In this document: positions 38,901 to 52,180 of the stretch, in pieces
How the letters are laid out: each line of letters opens with the position of its first letter
Numbering within the stretch: position 1 is the first letter of the stretch
NCBI GenBank assembly: GCA_963930645.1
Contig: OZ005648.1
Location: 4,726,131 to 4,790,130 of the forward strand
Source: Salticus scenicus
Taxonomy: Eukaryota > Arthropoda > Arachnida > Araneae > Salticidae
Reading direction: 5' to 3'
DNA: 64,000 bases
Notes under the pieces: model-generated
What the model was told of the DNA's origin: nothing
Database searches by the model: none
What the model saw: only the letters and a program-made list of their open reading frames with translations
Position numbers and translations under genes: made by a program

Positions 38901-40683
38901 TTTACAATATTTGTTTACATTTAGAGATTTTATTTACAGTTAGAGTCTGTTTACATTTGTAGTCTTTGTTTACATTTAGAGTGTTTGTTTACAATTAGAG
39001 CCTTGGTTTACATTCAGAGTCTTTGTTTACATTTGTTGTCTTTGTTTACTTTTGTAGTCTTTGTTTACAATTAGATTCCTTGTTTACATTTAGAGTCTTA
39101 GTTTACATTTCGAGTCTCTTTACATTTAGAATCTTTGTAGTCTTTGTTTACATTTGTAGTCTTTGTTTACATTTAGATTCTGTTTACATTTAGTGATTTT
39201 GTTTACGTTTGTAGTCTTTATTTACATGTGTAATCTTTGTTCCCATTTAGAGTCTTTGTTTATATTTGTAATCTTTGTTTTCATTTAGAGCCTTTTTCTC
39301 ATTCGTAGTCTTTGTTTACATTTGTTGTGTTTGTTTACATACAGAGCCTATTTAAATTTGCACTCTTTGTTTCCACGTATTTGTTTACATTTAGAGTCTT
39401 TGTTTATATTTAGAGTCTTTGTTTACATTTACACTCTTTGTTTACATTTTGAGTCTCTTAACATTTGTGCTCTTTGTTTACATTTGTAATCTGTTTACAT
39501 TTAGAGCTTTGTTTACATTTGCAGTCTTTATTTACATTTGTAGTCTTTGTTTACATTTAATGTCTGTTAACATTTGTGCTCTTTGTTTAATTTTGTATTC
39601 TTTGTTTACATTTGTAGACCGCTTACATTTAGATTCTTTGCTTAAATTTAGAGGCTTTGTTTAAATTTGTAGTCTGTTTACATTTAGAGCCTTTGTTTAC
39701 ATTTGTAGTCTTTCTTTAAATTTGTAGTCTTTATTTACATTTGTAGTCTTTGTTTACATATAGAGCCTTTGTTTACATTTAGAGTATTTGTTTACATATG
39801 CAGTCTTTGTTTACCTTTAGAGTCCTTGTTTACATTTGTAGTCTTTGTTTACATTTGTAGTCTTTGTTTACATTTCGAGTCTGTTTATATTTAGTGTCTT
39901 TGTTTAAATTTAGATTCTTTGTTTACATTTTTAGACATTTTTATATTTAGAGTGTTTACATTTAGTGCCTTTGTTTACATTTGTAGTCTTTGTTTACCTT
40001 TAGAGTCCTTGTTTACATTTGTAGTCATTGTTTACATTTGTAGTCTTTGTTTACATTTCGAGTCTCTTTACATTTAGTGTCTTTGTTTAAATTTAGATAC
40101 TTTGTTTACATTTGTAGACTTTGTTTACATTTAGAATGTTTACATTTAGTGCCTTTGTTTACGTTCGTAGTCTTTGTTTACATGTGTAATCTTTGTTTCA
40201 ATTTAGAGTCTTTGTTTATATTTGTAGTCTTTGTTTACATTTGTTATCTTTGTTTACATTTGTTGTCTTTGTTTACATGTCTTTGTTTACATTTAGAGAC
40301 TGTTTATATTTTTAGGCTGTTAACATTTGTGCACTTTGTTTACATTTGTAGTCCGCTTACATTTAGATTCTTTGTTTATTTTTAAAGGCTTTGTTTAAAT
40401 TTGTAGTCTGATTACATTTAGAGCCTTTGTTTACATTTGTAGTCTTTCTTTACCTTTAGAGTCTATATTTACATCTACAATATTTGTTTACATTTAGAGA
40501 TTTGGTTTACAGTTAGAGTCTGTTTATATTTGTAGTCTTTGTTTTCATTTAGAGTGTGTGTTTAAAATTAGAGCCTATGTTTACATTCAGAGTCTTTGTT
40601 TACATTTGTAGTCTTTGTTTACAATTAGATTCCTTGTTTACATTTAGAGTCTTAGTTTACATTTCGAGTCTCTTTACATTTAG
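29999..40683 (+). repeat. 10,685-bp tandem duplication, copy 2
   Basis: Near-identical to the preceding 10,685 bp. Differences noticed are few: CATCTAGTG near 30121, GTAGCC near 30185, TTTAGAG near 31212 where copy 1 has TTTTGAG, TCTTTCTTTACATACAG near 37188 where copy 1 has TTTG, and TTTATTTAT near 37256. No indel was noticed, since the spacing stays constant throughout. Sequence diverges from copy 1 at 40684 against 29999 (GTGTCTTTGTTCAC here, GAATCTTTG there). It is either a very recent duplication or, less likely, an assembly duplication. Confidence 0.88.
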
Positions 40684-42927
40684 TGTCTTTGTTCACATTT
40701 GTAGTCTTTGTTTACATTTAGATTCTGTTTACATTTAGTGATTTTGTTTACATTTAGATTCTTTGTTTACATTTGTAGATTTTATTTACATTTAGAGAGT
40801 TTACATTTAGTGCCTTTGTTTACATTTTTAGTCTTTGTTTATGTTTAGAGTCTTTGTTTACATTTGTAGTCTTTCTTTACATTTAGAGTACTTGTTTACA
40901 TTTAGAGTCTTTGTTTACGTTTGTAGTATTTATTTACATGTGTAATCTTTGTTTCCATTTAGATTCTTTGTTTATATTTGTAATCTTTGTTTTCATTTAG
41001 AGCCTTTTTCTCATTCGTAGTCTTTGTTTACATTTGTTGTCTTTGTTTACATATAGAGCCTTTGTTTACATTTAGAGTATTTATTTACATATGTGGTCTT
41101 CGTTTACCTTTAGAGTCCTTGTTTACATTTGTAGTCATTGTTTACATTTGTAGTCTTTGTTTACATTTCGAGTCTCTTTACATTTAGTGTCTTTGTTTAC
41201 ATTTGTAGTCTTTGTTTACATTTAGATTCTGTTTACATTTAGTGCCTTTGTTTACATTTTTAGTCTTTGTTTATATTTAGAGTCTTTGTTTACATTTGTA
41301 GCCTTTCTTTACATTTAGAGTACTTGTTTATATTTAGAGTCTTTTTTTACCTTTGTAGTCTTTATTTACATGTGTAATTTTTGTTTCATTTTAGAGTCTT
41401 TGTTTATATTTGTAATCTTTGTTTTCATTTAGAGCCTTTTTCTCATTCGTAGTCTTTGTTTACATTTGTTGTCTTTGTTTACATACAGAGCGTATTTAAA
41501 TTTGCACTCTTTGTTTCCACGTATTTGTTTATATTTAGATTCTTTGTTTATATTTTGAGTCTTTGTTTACATTTACACTCTTTGTTTGCATTTTGAGTCT
41601 CTTAACATTTGTGTACTTTGTTTACATTTGTAATCTTCTTACATTTAGAGCTTTGTTTACATTTGTAGTCTGTGTTTACATTTAGAGTTAGGTTACATTT
41701 GTAGTCTATGTTTACATTTGCAGTCTTTGTTTACATTTGTAGTCTTTGTTTACATTTAAGGACTGTTAACATTTGTGCTCTTTGTATAATTTTGTGTTCT
41801 TTGTTTACATTTGTAGTCCGCTTACATTTAGATTCTTTGTTTAAATTTTGAGGCTTTGTTTAAATTTGTAGTCTGTTTACATTTAGAGCCTTTGTTTACA
41901 TTTGTAGTCTTTCTTTACCTTTAGAGTCTATGTTTACATTTACAATATTTGTTTACATTTAGAGATTTTATTTACAGTTAGAGTCTGTTTACATTTGTAG
42001 TCCTTGTTTACATTTAGAGTGTTTGTTTACAATTAGAGCCTTGGTTTACATTCAGAGTCTTTGTTTACATTTGTAGTCTTTGTTTACAATTAGATTCCTT
42101 GTTTACATTTAGAGTCTTAGTTTACATTTCGAGTCTCTTTACATTTAGAATCTTTGTTTACATTTGTAGTCTTTGTTTACATTTGTAATCTTTGTTTACA
42201 TTTAGATTCTTTGTTTACATTTGTAGATTTTGTTTACATTTAGAGAGTTTACATTTAGTGCCTTTGTTTAGATTTTTAGTCTTTGTTTATATTTAGAGTC
42301 TTTGTTTACATTTGTAGTCTTTCTTTACATTTAGAGTACTTGTTTATATTTAGAGTCTTTGTTTACGTTTGTAATCATTATTTACATGTGTAATCTTTGT
42401 TTCCATTTAGAGTCTTTGTTTATATTTGTAATCTTTGTTTTCATTTAGAGCCTTTTTCTCATTCGTAGTCTTTGTTTACATTGGTTGTCTTTGTTTAAAT
42501 ACAGAGCCTATTTAAATTTGCACTCTTTGTTTCCACGTATTTGTTTACATTTAGAGTCTTTGTTTATATTTTGAGTCTTTGTTTACATTTACACTCTTTG
42601 TTTACATTTTGAGTCTCTTAACATTTGTGCTCTTTGTTTACATTTGTAATCTGTTTACATTTAGAGCTTTGTTTACATTTGTTGTCTGTGTTTACATTTA
42701 GAGTCAGTTTACATTTGTTGTCTATGTTTACATTTGCAGTCTTTGTTTACATTTGTAGTCTTTGTTTACATTTATTGTCTGTTAACATTTGTGATCTTTG
42801 TTTAATTTTGTATTCTTTGTTTACATTTGTAGTCCGCTTACATTTAGATTATTTGTTTAAATTTAGAGGCTTTGTTTAAATTTGTAGTCTGTTTACATTT
42901 AGAGCCTTTGTTTACATTTGTAGTCTT
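40684..42927 (+). repeat. Satellite segment between the large duplications
   Basis: The first ~1.2 kb follows the order seen at about 12060-13250, 25715-26910 and 36400-37595, including the TTTTTTTACC and TTTCATTTTAGAG steps. It then switches near 41870 to a GTTTACATTTAGAGCC/ACAATATTTG/ACAGTTAGAG order. The last ~1.7 kb (from about 41190) recurs near 48570-50310 and 58960-60700, recognisable by the unusual TTTAAGGACTG and TATAATTTTGTGTTC units. No gene is seen. Confidence 0.78.
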
Positions 42928-45900
42928 TCTCTAAATTTGTAGTCTTTGTAAACATTTGTAGTCTTTTTTCCTTGTTTCCACGTATTTGTTTACATTTAGA
43001 GTCTTTGTTTATATTTTGAGTCTTTGTTTACATTTACACTCTTTGTTTACATTTGTAATCTGTTTACCTTTAGAGCTTTGTTTACATTTGTTGTCTGTGT
43101 TTACATTTAGAGTCAGTTTACATTTGTAGTCTATGTTTACATTTGCAGTCTTTGTTTACATTTGTAGTCTTTGTTTACATTTAATGTCTGTTAACATTTG
43201 TGCTTTTTGTTTAATTTTGTATTCTTTGTTTACATTTGTAGTCCGCTTACATTTAGAATCTTTGTTTAAATTTAGAGGCTTTGTTTAAATTTGTAGTCTG
43301 TTTACATATAGAGCCTTTGTTTACATTTGTAGTCTTTCTTTAAATTTGTAGTCTTTGTTTACATTTGTAGTCTTTGTTTACATATAGAGCCTTTGTTTAC
43401 ATTTAGAGTATTTGTTTACATATGTAGTCTTTGTTTAACTTTAGAGTCCTTGTTTACATTTGTAGTCATTGTTTACATTTGTAGTCTTTGTTTACATTTC
43501 GAGTCTCTTTATATTTAGTGTCTTTGTTTAAATTTAGATTCTTTGTTTACATTTATAGACTTTTTTATATTTAGAGTGCTTACATTTAGCGCCTTTGTTT
43601 CAATTTGTAGTCTTTGTTTACCTTTAGAGTCTATGTTTACATTTACAATATTTGTTTACATTTAGAGATTTTGTTTAGAGTTAGAGTCTGTTTACATTTG
43701 TAGTCTTTGTTTACATTTAGAGTGTTTGTTTAATACTAGAGCCTTTGTTTACATTCAGAGTCTTTGTTTACATTTGTAGTCTTTGTTTACAATTAGATTC
43801 CTTGTTTACATTTAGAGTCTTAGTTTACATTTCGAGTCTCTTTACATTTAGAATCTTTGTTTACATTTGTAGTCTTTGTTTACATTTGTAGTCTTTGTTT
43901 ACATTTAGATTATGTTTACATTTAGTGACTTTCTTTACATTTAGATACTTTGTTTACATTTGTAGATTTTGTTTACATTTAGAGTGTTTACATTTAGTGC
44001 CTATGTTTACATTTTTAGTCTTTGTTTACATTTAGAGTCTTTGTTTACGTTTGTAGTCTTTATTTACATGTGTAATCTTTGTTTCCATTTAGAGTCTTTG
44101 TTTATATTTGTAATCTTTGTTTTCATTTAGAGCCTTTTTCCCATTCGTAGTCTGTTTACATTGTTGTCTTTGTTTACAGAGCCTATTTAAATTTGCACTC
44201 CTTGTTTCCACGTATTTGTTTACATTTAGAGTCTTTGTTTATATTTTGAGTCTTTGTTTACATTTACACTCTTTGTTTACATTTTGAGTCTCTTAACATC
44301 TGTGCTCTTTGTTTACATTTGTAATCTGTTTACCTTTAGAGCTTTGTTTACATTTGTAGTCTTTGTTTACATTTAATGTCTGTTAACATTTGTGCTTTTT
44401 GTTTAATTTTGTATTCTTTGTTTACATTTGTAGTCCGCTTACATTTAGAATCTTTGTTTAAATTTAGAGGCTTTGTTTAAATTTGTAGTCTGTTTACATA
44501 TAGAGCCTTTGTTTACATTTGTAGTCTTTCTTTAAATTTGTAGTCTTTGTTTACATTTGAAGTCTTTGTTTACATATAGAGCCTTTGTTTACATTTAGAG
44601 TATTTGTTTACATATGTAGTCTTTGTTTAACTTTAGAGTCCTTGTTTACATTTGTAGTCATTGTTTACATTTGTAGTCTTTGTTTACATTTCGAGTCTCT
44701 TTATATTTAGTGTCTTTGTTTAAATTTAGATTCTTTGTTTACATTTTTAGACTTTTTTATATTTAGAGTGCTTACATTTAGCGCCTTTGTTTACATTTGT
44801 AGTCTTTGTTTACCTTTAGAGTCCTTGTTTACATTTGTAGCCATTGTTTACATTTGTAGTCTCTGTTTACGTTTAAATTCTTTGTTTACATTTGTAGTCT
44901 TTGTTTACATTTAAATTCTTTGTTTACGTTGTGGTCTTTGTTTACATTTCGAGTCTCTTTACATTTAGTGTCTTTGTTTAAATTTAGATACTTTGTTTAC
45001 ATTTGTAGACTTTGTTTACATTTAGTATGTTTACATTTAGTGCCTTTGTTTACGTTCGTAGTCTTTGTTTACATGTTTAATCTTTCTTTCAATTTAGTCT
45101 TTGTTTATATTTGTAGTCTTTGTTTACATTTGTTATCTTTGTTTACATTTGTTGTCTTTGTTTTCATACAGAGCCTGTTTAAATTTGCACTCTTTGTTTA
45201 CATGTCTTTTTTTGCATATAGTTACGTTTTTAGTCTGTTAACATTTGTGCAGTTTGTTTACATTTGTAGTCCGCTTACATTTAGATTCTTTGTTTACTTT
45301 TAAAGGCTTTGTTTAAATTTGTAGTCTGTTTACATTTTTACATTTAGAGCCTTTGTTTACATTTGTAGTCTTTGTTTACATTTAGAGTGTTTGTTTATAT
45401 TTGTAATCTTTGCTTTCATTTAAAGCCTTTTTCTCATTCGTAGTCTTTGTTTACATTTGTTGTCTTTGTTTACATACAGAGCGTATTTAAATTTGCACTC
45501 TTTGTTTCCACGTATTTCTTTACATTTAGAGTCTTTGTTTATATTTTGAGTCTTTGTTTACATTTGCACTCTTTGTTTACATTTTGAGTCTCTTAACATT
45601 TGTGCTCTTTGTTTCCATTTGTAATCTGTTTACATTTAGAGCTTTCTTTACATTTGTTGTCTGTGTTTACATTTAGAGTCAGTTTACATTTGTAGTCTAT
45701 GTTTACATTTGCAGTCTTTGTTTACATTTGTAGTCTTTGTTAATATTTGTGCTCTTTGTTTAATTTTGTATTCTTTGTTTACATTTGTAGTCCACTTACA
45801 TTTAGATTATTTGTTTAAATTTAGAGGCTTTGTTTAAATTTGTAGTCTGTTTACATTTAGAGCCTTTGTTTACATTTGTAGTCTTTCTCTAAATTTGTAG

Positions 45901-48900
45901 TCTTTGTTTACATTTGTAGTCTTTGTTTACATATAGAGCCTTTGTTTACATTTAGAGTATTTGTTTACATATGTAGTCTTTGTTTACCTTTAGAGTCCTT
46001 GTTTACATTTGTAGTCATTGTTTACATTTGTAGTCTTTGTTTACATTTCGAGTCTCTTTACATTTACTGTCTTTGTTTAAATTTATATACTTTGTTTACA
46101 TTTGTAGACTTTGTTTACATTTAGAATGTTTACATTTAGTGCCTTTGTTTACGTTCGTAGTCTTTCTTTACATTTAGAGTCTATGTTTACATTTTCAATA
46201 TTTGTTTACATTTAGAGATTTTGTTTACAGTTAGAGTCTGTTTACATTTGTAGTCTTTGTTTACATTTAGAGTGTTTGTTTACAATTAGAGCCTTTGTTT
46301 ACATTCAGAGTCTTTGTTTACATTTGTAGTCTTTGTTTACAATTAGATTCTTAGTTTACATTTCGAGTCTCTTTACATTTAGAATCTTTGTTTACATTTG
46401 TAGTCTTTGTTTACATTTGTAATCTTTGTTTACATTTAGATTCTGTTTACATTTAGTGATTTTGTTTACATTTAGATTCTTTGTTTACATTTGTAGATTT
46501 TGTTTACATTTAGAGAGTTTACATTTAGTGCCTTTGTTTACATTTTTAGTCTTTGTTTATATTTAGAGTGTTTGTTTACATTTGTAGTCCTTCTTTAAAT
46601 TCAGAGTACTTGTTTACATTTAGAGTCTTTGTTTACGTTTGTAGTATTTATTTACATGTGTAATCTTTGTTTCCATTTAGAGTCTTTGTTTATATTTGTA
46701 ATCTTTGTTTTCATTTAGAGCCTTTTTCTCATTCGTAGTCTTTGTTTACATTTGTTGTCTTTGTTTACATACAGAGCCTATTTAAATTTGCACTTTTTGT
46801 TTCCACGTATTTGTTTACATTTACACTCTTTGTTTACATTTTGAGTCTCTTAACATTTGTGCTCTTTGTTTACATTTGTAATCTGTTTACATTTAGAGCT
46901 TTGTTTACATTTGTTGTCTGTGTTTACATTTAGAGTCAGTTTACATTTGTAGTCTATGTTTACATTTGCAGTCTTTGTTTACATTTGTAGTCTTTGTTTA
47001 CATTTAATGTCTGTTAACATTTGTGCTCTTTGTTTAATTTTGTATTCTTTGTTTACATTTGTAGTCCGCTTACATTTAGATTCTTTGTTTAAATTTAGAG
47101 GCTTTGTTTAAATTTGTAGTCTGTTTACATTTAGAGTCTTTGTTTACATTTGTAGTCTTTCTTTAAATTTGTAGTCTTTGTTTACCTTTAGAGTCCTTGT
47201 TTACATTTGTAGTCTTTGTTTACATTTCGAGTCTCTTTACATTTAGTGTCTTTGTTTAAATTTAGATTCTTTGTTTACATTTTTAGACTTTTTTATATTT
47301 AGAGTGTTTCCGTTTAGTGCCTTTGTTTACATTTGTAGTCTTTGTTTACCTTTAGAGTCCTTGTTTACATTTGTAGTCATTGTTTACATTTCTAGTCTTT
47401 GTTTACATTTAAATTCTTTGTTTACATTTGTAGTCTTTGTTTACATTTAAATTCTTTGTTTATATTCGTAGTCTTTGTTTACATTTCGAGACTCTTTACA
47501 TTTAGTGTCTTTGTTTAAATTTATATACTTTGTTTACATTTGTAGACTTTGTTTACATTTAGAATGTTTACATTTAGTGCCTTTGTTTACGTTCGTAGTC
47601 TTTGTTTACATGTGTAATCTTTGTTTCAATTTAGAGTCCTTGTTTATGTTTGTAGTCTTTGTTTACATTTGTTATCTTTGTTTGCATTTGTTGTCATTGT
47701 TTACATACAGAGCCTGTTTAAATTTGCACTCTTTGTTTACATGTCTTTGTTTACATTTAGAGACTGTTTACATTTTTAGTCTGTTAACATTTGTGCACTT
47801 CGTTTACATTTGTAGTCCGCTTACATTTAGATTCTTTGTTTATTTTTAAAGTCTTTGTTTAATTTGTCGTCTGTTTACATTTAGAGCCTTTGTTTACATT
47901 TGTAGTCTTTCTTTACCTTTAGAGTCTATGTTTACATTTACAATATTTGTTTACATTTACAGATTTTGTTTACAGTTAGAGTCTGTTTACATTTGTAGTC
48001 TTTGTTTACATTTAGAGTTTGTTTCCAATTAGAGCCTTTGTTTACATTCAGAGTCGTTGTTTACATTTGTAGTCTTTGTTTACAATTAGATTCCTTGTTT
48101 ACATTTAGAGTCTTAGTTTACATTTCGAGTCTCTTTACATTTAGAAACTTTGTTTACATATGTAGTCTTTGTTTACATTTAGATTCTGTTTAGATTTAGT
48201 GATTTTGTTTACATTCGGATTCTTTGTTTACATTTGTAGATTTTGTTTACATTTAGAGAGTTTACATTTAGTGCCTTTGTTTACATTTTTAGTCTTTGTT
48301 TATATTTAGAGTCTTTCTTTACATTTGTAGTCTTTCTTTACATTTAGATTATTTGTTTAAATTTAGAGGCTTTGTTTACGTTTGTAGTCTTTCTCTAAAT
48401 TTGTAGTCTTTGTTTACATATAGAGCCTTTGTTTACATTTAGAGTATTTATTTACATATGTAGTCTTCGTTTACCTTTAGAGTCCTTGTTTACATTTGTA
48501 GTCATTGTTTACATTTGTAGACTTTGTTTACATTTCGAGTCTCTTTACATTTAGTGTCTTTGTTTACATTTGTAGTCTTTGTTTGCATTTAGATTCTGTT
48601 TACATTTAGTGCCTTTGTTTACATTTTTAGTCTTTGTTTATATTTAGAGTCTTTGTTTACATTTGTAGCCTTTCTTTACATTTAGAGTACTTGTTTATAT
48701 TTAGAGTCTTTTTTTACCTTTGTAGTCTTTATTTACATGTGTAATTTTTGTTTCATTTTAGAGTCTTTGTTTATATTTGTAATCTTTGTTTTCATTTAGA
48801 GCCTTTTTCTCATTCGTAGTCTTTGTTTACATTTGTTGTCTTTGTTTACATACAGAGCGTATTTAAATTTGCACTCTTTGTTTCCACGTATTTGTTTATA

Positions 48901-51900
48901 TTTAGATTCTTTGTTTATATTTTGAGTCTTTCTTTACATTTACACTCTTTGTTTGCATTTTGAGTCTCTTAACATTTGTGTACTTTGTTTACATTTGTAA
49001 TCTTCTTACATTTAGAGCTTTGTTTACATTTGTAGTCTGTGTTTACATTTAGAGTTAGGTTACATTTGTAGTCTATGTTTACATTTGCAGTCTTTGTTTA
49101 CATTTGTAGTCTTTGTTTACATTTAAGGACTGTTAACATTTGTGCTCTTTGTATAATTTTGTGTTCTTTGTTTACATTTGTAGTCCGCTTACATTTAGAT
49201 TCTTTGTTTAAATTTTGAGGCTTTGTTTAAATTTGTAGTCTGTTTACATTTAGAGCCTTTGTTTACATTTGTAGTCTTTCTTTACCTTTAGAGTCTATGT
49301 TTACATTTACAATATTTGTTTACATTTAGAGATTTTATTTACAGTTAGAGTCTGTTTACATTTGTAGTCTTTGTTTACATTTAGAGTGTTTGTTTACAAT
49401 TAGAGCCTTGGTTTACATTCAGAGTCTTTGTTTACATTTGTAGTCTTTGTTTACAATTAGATTCCTTGTTTACATTTAGAGTCTTAGTTTACATTTCGAG
49501 TCTCTTTACATTTAGAATCTTTGTTTACATTTGTAGTCTTTGTTTACATTTGTAATCTTTGTTTACATTTAGATTCTTTGTTTACATTTGTAGATTTTGT
49601 TTACATTTAGAGAGTTTACATTTAGTGCCTTTGTTTAGATTTTTAGTCTTTGTTTATATTTAGAGTCTTTGTTTACATTTGTAGTCTTTCTTTACATTTA
49701 GAGTACTTGTTTATATTTAGAGTCTTTGTTTACGTTTGTAATCATTATTTACATGTGTAATCTTTGTTTCCATTTAGAGTCTTTGTTTATATTTGTAATC
49801 TTTGTTTTCATTTAGAGCCTTTTTCTCATTCGTAGTCTTTGTTTACATTGGTTGTCTTTGTTTAAATACAGAGCCTATTTAAATTTGCACTCTTTGTTTC
49901 CACGTATTTGTTTACATTTAGAGTCTTTGTTTATATTTTGAGTCTTTGTTTACATTTACACTCTTTGTTTACATTTTGAGTCTCTTAACATTTGTGCTCT
50001 TTGTTTACATTTGTAATCTGTTTACATTTAGAGCTTTGTTTACATTTGTTGTCTGTGTTTACATTTAGAGTCAGTTTACATTTGTAGTCTATGTTTACAT
50101 TTGCAGTCTTTGTTTACATTTGTAGTCTTTGTTTACATTTATTGTCTGTTAACATTTGTGATCTTTGTTTAATTTTGTATTCTTTGTTTACATTTGTAGT
50201 CCGCTTACATTTAGATTATTTGTTTAAATTTAGAGGCTTTGTTTAAATTTGTAGTCTGTTTACATTTAGAGCCTTTATTTACATTTGTAGTCTTTCTCTA
50301 AATTTGTAGTCTTTGTTTACATTTGTAGTCTTTTTTTACATATAGAGCCTTTGTTTACATTTAGAGTATTTGTTTACATATGTAGTCTTTGTTTACCTTT
50401 AGAGTCCTTGTCTACATTTGTAGTCATTGTTTACATTTGTAGTCTGTTTACATTTCGAGTCTCTTTACATTTAGTGTCTTTGTTTAAATTTAGATTCTTT
50501 GTTTACATTTTTAGACTTTTTTATATTTAGAGTGTTTGCATTTAGTGCCTTTGTTTACATTTGTAGTCTTTGTTTACCTTTAGAGTCCTTGTTTACATTT
50601 GTAGTCATAGTTTACATTTGTAGTCTATGTTTACATTTGCAGTCTTTGTTTACATTTGTAGTCTTTGTTAATATTTGTGCTCTTTGTTTAATTTTGTATT
50701 CTTTGTTTACATTTGTAGTCCACTTACATTTAGATTATTTGTTTAAATTTAGAGGCTTTGTTTAAATTTGTAGTCTGTTTACATTTAGAGCCTTTGTTTA
50801 CATTTGTAGTCTTTCTCTAAATTTGTAGTCTTTGTTTACATTTGTAGTCTTTGTTTACATATAGAGCCTTTGTTTACATTTAGAGTATTTGTTTACATAT
50901 GTAGTCTTTGTTTACCTTTAGAGTCCTTGTTTACATTTGTAGTCATTGTTTACATTTGTAGTCTGTTTACATTTCGAGTCTCTTTACATTTAGTGCCTTT
51001 GTTTAAATTTAGATACTCTGTTTACATTTCTAGACTTTGTTTACATTTAGAATGTTTACATTTAGTGCCTTTGTTTACGTTCGTAGTCTTTGATTACATG
51101 TGTAATCTTTATTTCAATTTAGAGTCTTTGTTTATATTTGTAGTCTTTGTTTACATTTGTTGTCTTTGTTTACATACAGAGCCTGTTTAAATTTGCACTC
51201 TTTGTTTACATGTCTTTGTTTACATTTAGAGACTGTTTACATTTTTAGTCTGTTAACATTTGTGCACTTTGTTTACATTTGTAGTCCGCTTACATTTAGA
51301 TTCTTTGTTTATTTTTAAAGGCTTTGTTTAAATCTGTAGTCTGTTTACATTTAGAGCCTTTGTTTACATTTGTAGTCTTTCTTTAACTTTAGAGTTTATG
51401 TTTACATTTACAATATTTGTTTACATTTAGAGATTTTGTTTACAGTTAGAGTCTGTTTACATTTGTAGTCTTTGTTTACATTTAGAGTGTTTGTTTAAAA
51501 TTAGAGCCTTTGTTTACATTCAGAGTCTTTGTTTACTTTTGTAGTCTTTGTTTACAATTAGATTCCTTGTTTACATTTAGAGTCTTAGTTTACATTTCGA
51601 GTCTCTTTACATTTAGAATCTTTGTAAACTTTGTTTACATTTGTAGTCTTTGTTTACATTTAGATTCTGTTTACATTTAGTGATTTTGTTTACGTTTGTA
51701 GTCTTTATTTACATGTGTAATCTTTGTTCCCATTTAAAGTCTTTGTTTATATTTGTAATCTTTGTTTTCATTTAGAGCCTTTTTCTCATTCGTAGTCTTT
51801 GTTTACATTTGTTGTGTTTGTTTACATACAGAGCCTATTTAAATTTGCACTCTTTGTTTCCACGTATTTGTTTACATTTAGAGTCTTTGTTTACATTTAC

Positions 51901-52180
51901 ACTCTTTGTTTACATTTTGAGTCTCTTAACATTTGTGCTCTTTGTTTACATTTGTAATCTGTTTACATTTAGAGCTTTGTTTACATTTGCAGTCTTTGTT
52001 TACATTTGTAGTCTTTGTTTACATTTAATGTCTGTTAACATTTGTGCTCTTTGTTTAATTTTGTATTCTTTGTTTACATTTGTAGACCGCTTACATTTAG
52101 ATTCTTTGCTTAAATTTAGAGGCTTTGTTTAAATTTGTAGTCTGTTTACATTTAGAGCCTTTGTTTACATTTGTAGTCTT
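42928..52180 (+). repeat. 9.25-kb higher-order duplication, copy 1
   Basis: Starts in a TCTCTAAATTTGTAG unit followed by a rare GTAAAC unit at 42948-42953 and a truncated TTTTTTCCTTGTTTCC join; the same features recur 9,253 bp later at 52201. Later landmarks run at 9,253, 9,251 and then 9,246 bp. It contains the related empty insertion site of the MITE near 47515-47518. It is a mosaic of modules found elsewhere: 48145-48460 resembles about 13250-13560, and 48570-50310 resembles 41190-42930. Confidence 0.83.

Noticed and set aside
47515..47518. Further MITE copies at the related TTAA sites (47515 and 56761)
   Set aside because: Both sites read straight through GTTTAAATTTATATAC with no inserted sequence, so they are empty sites.
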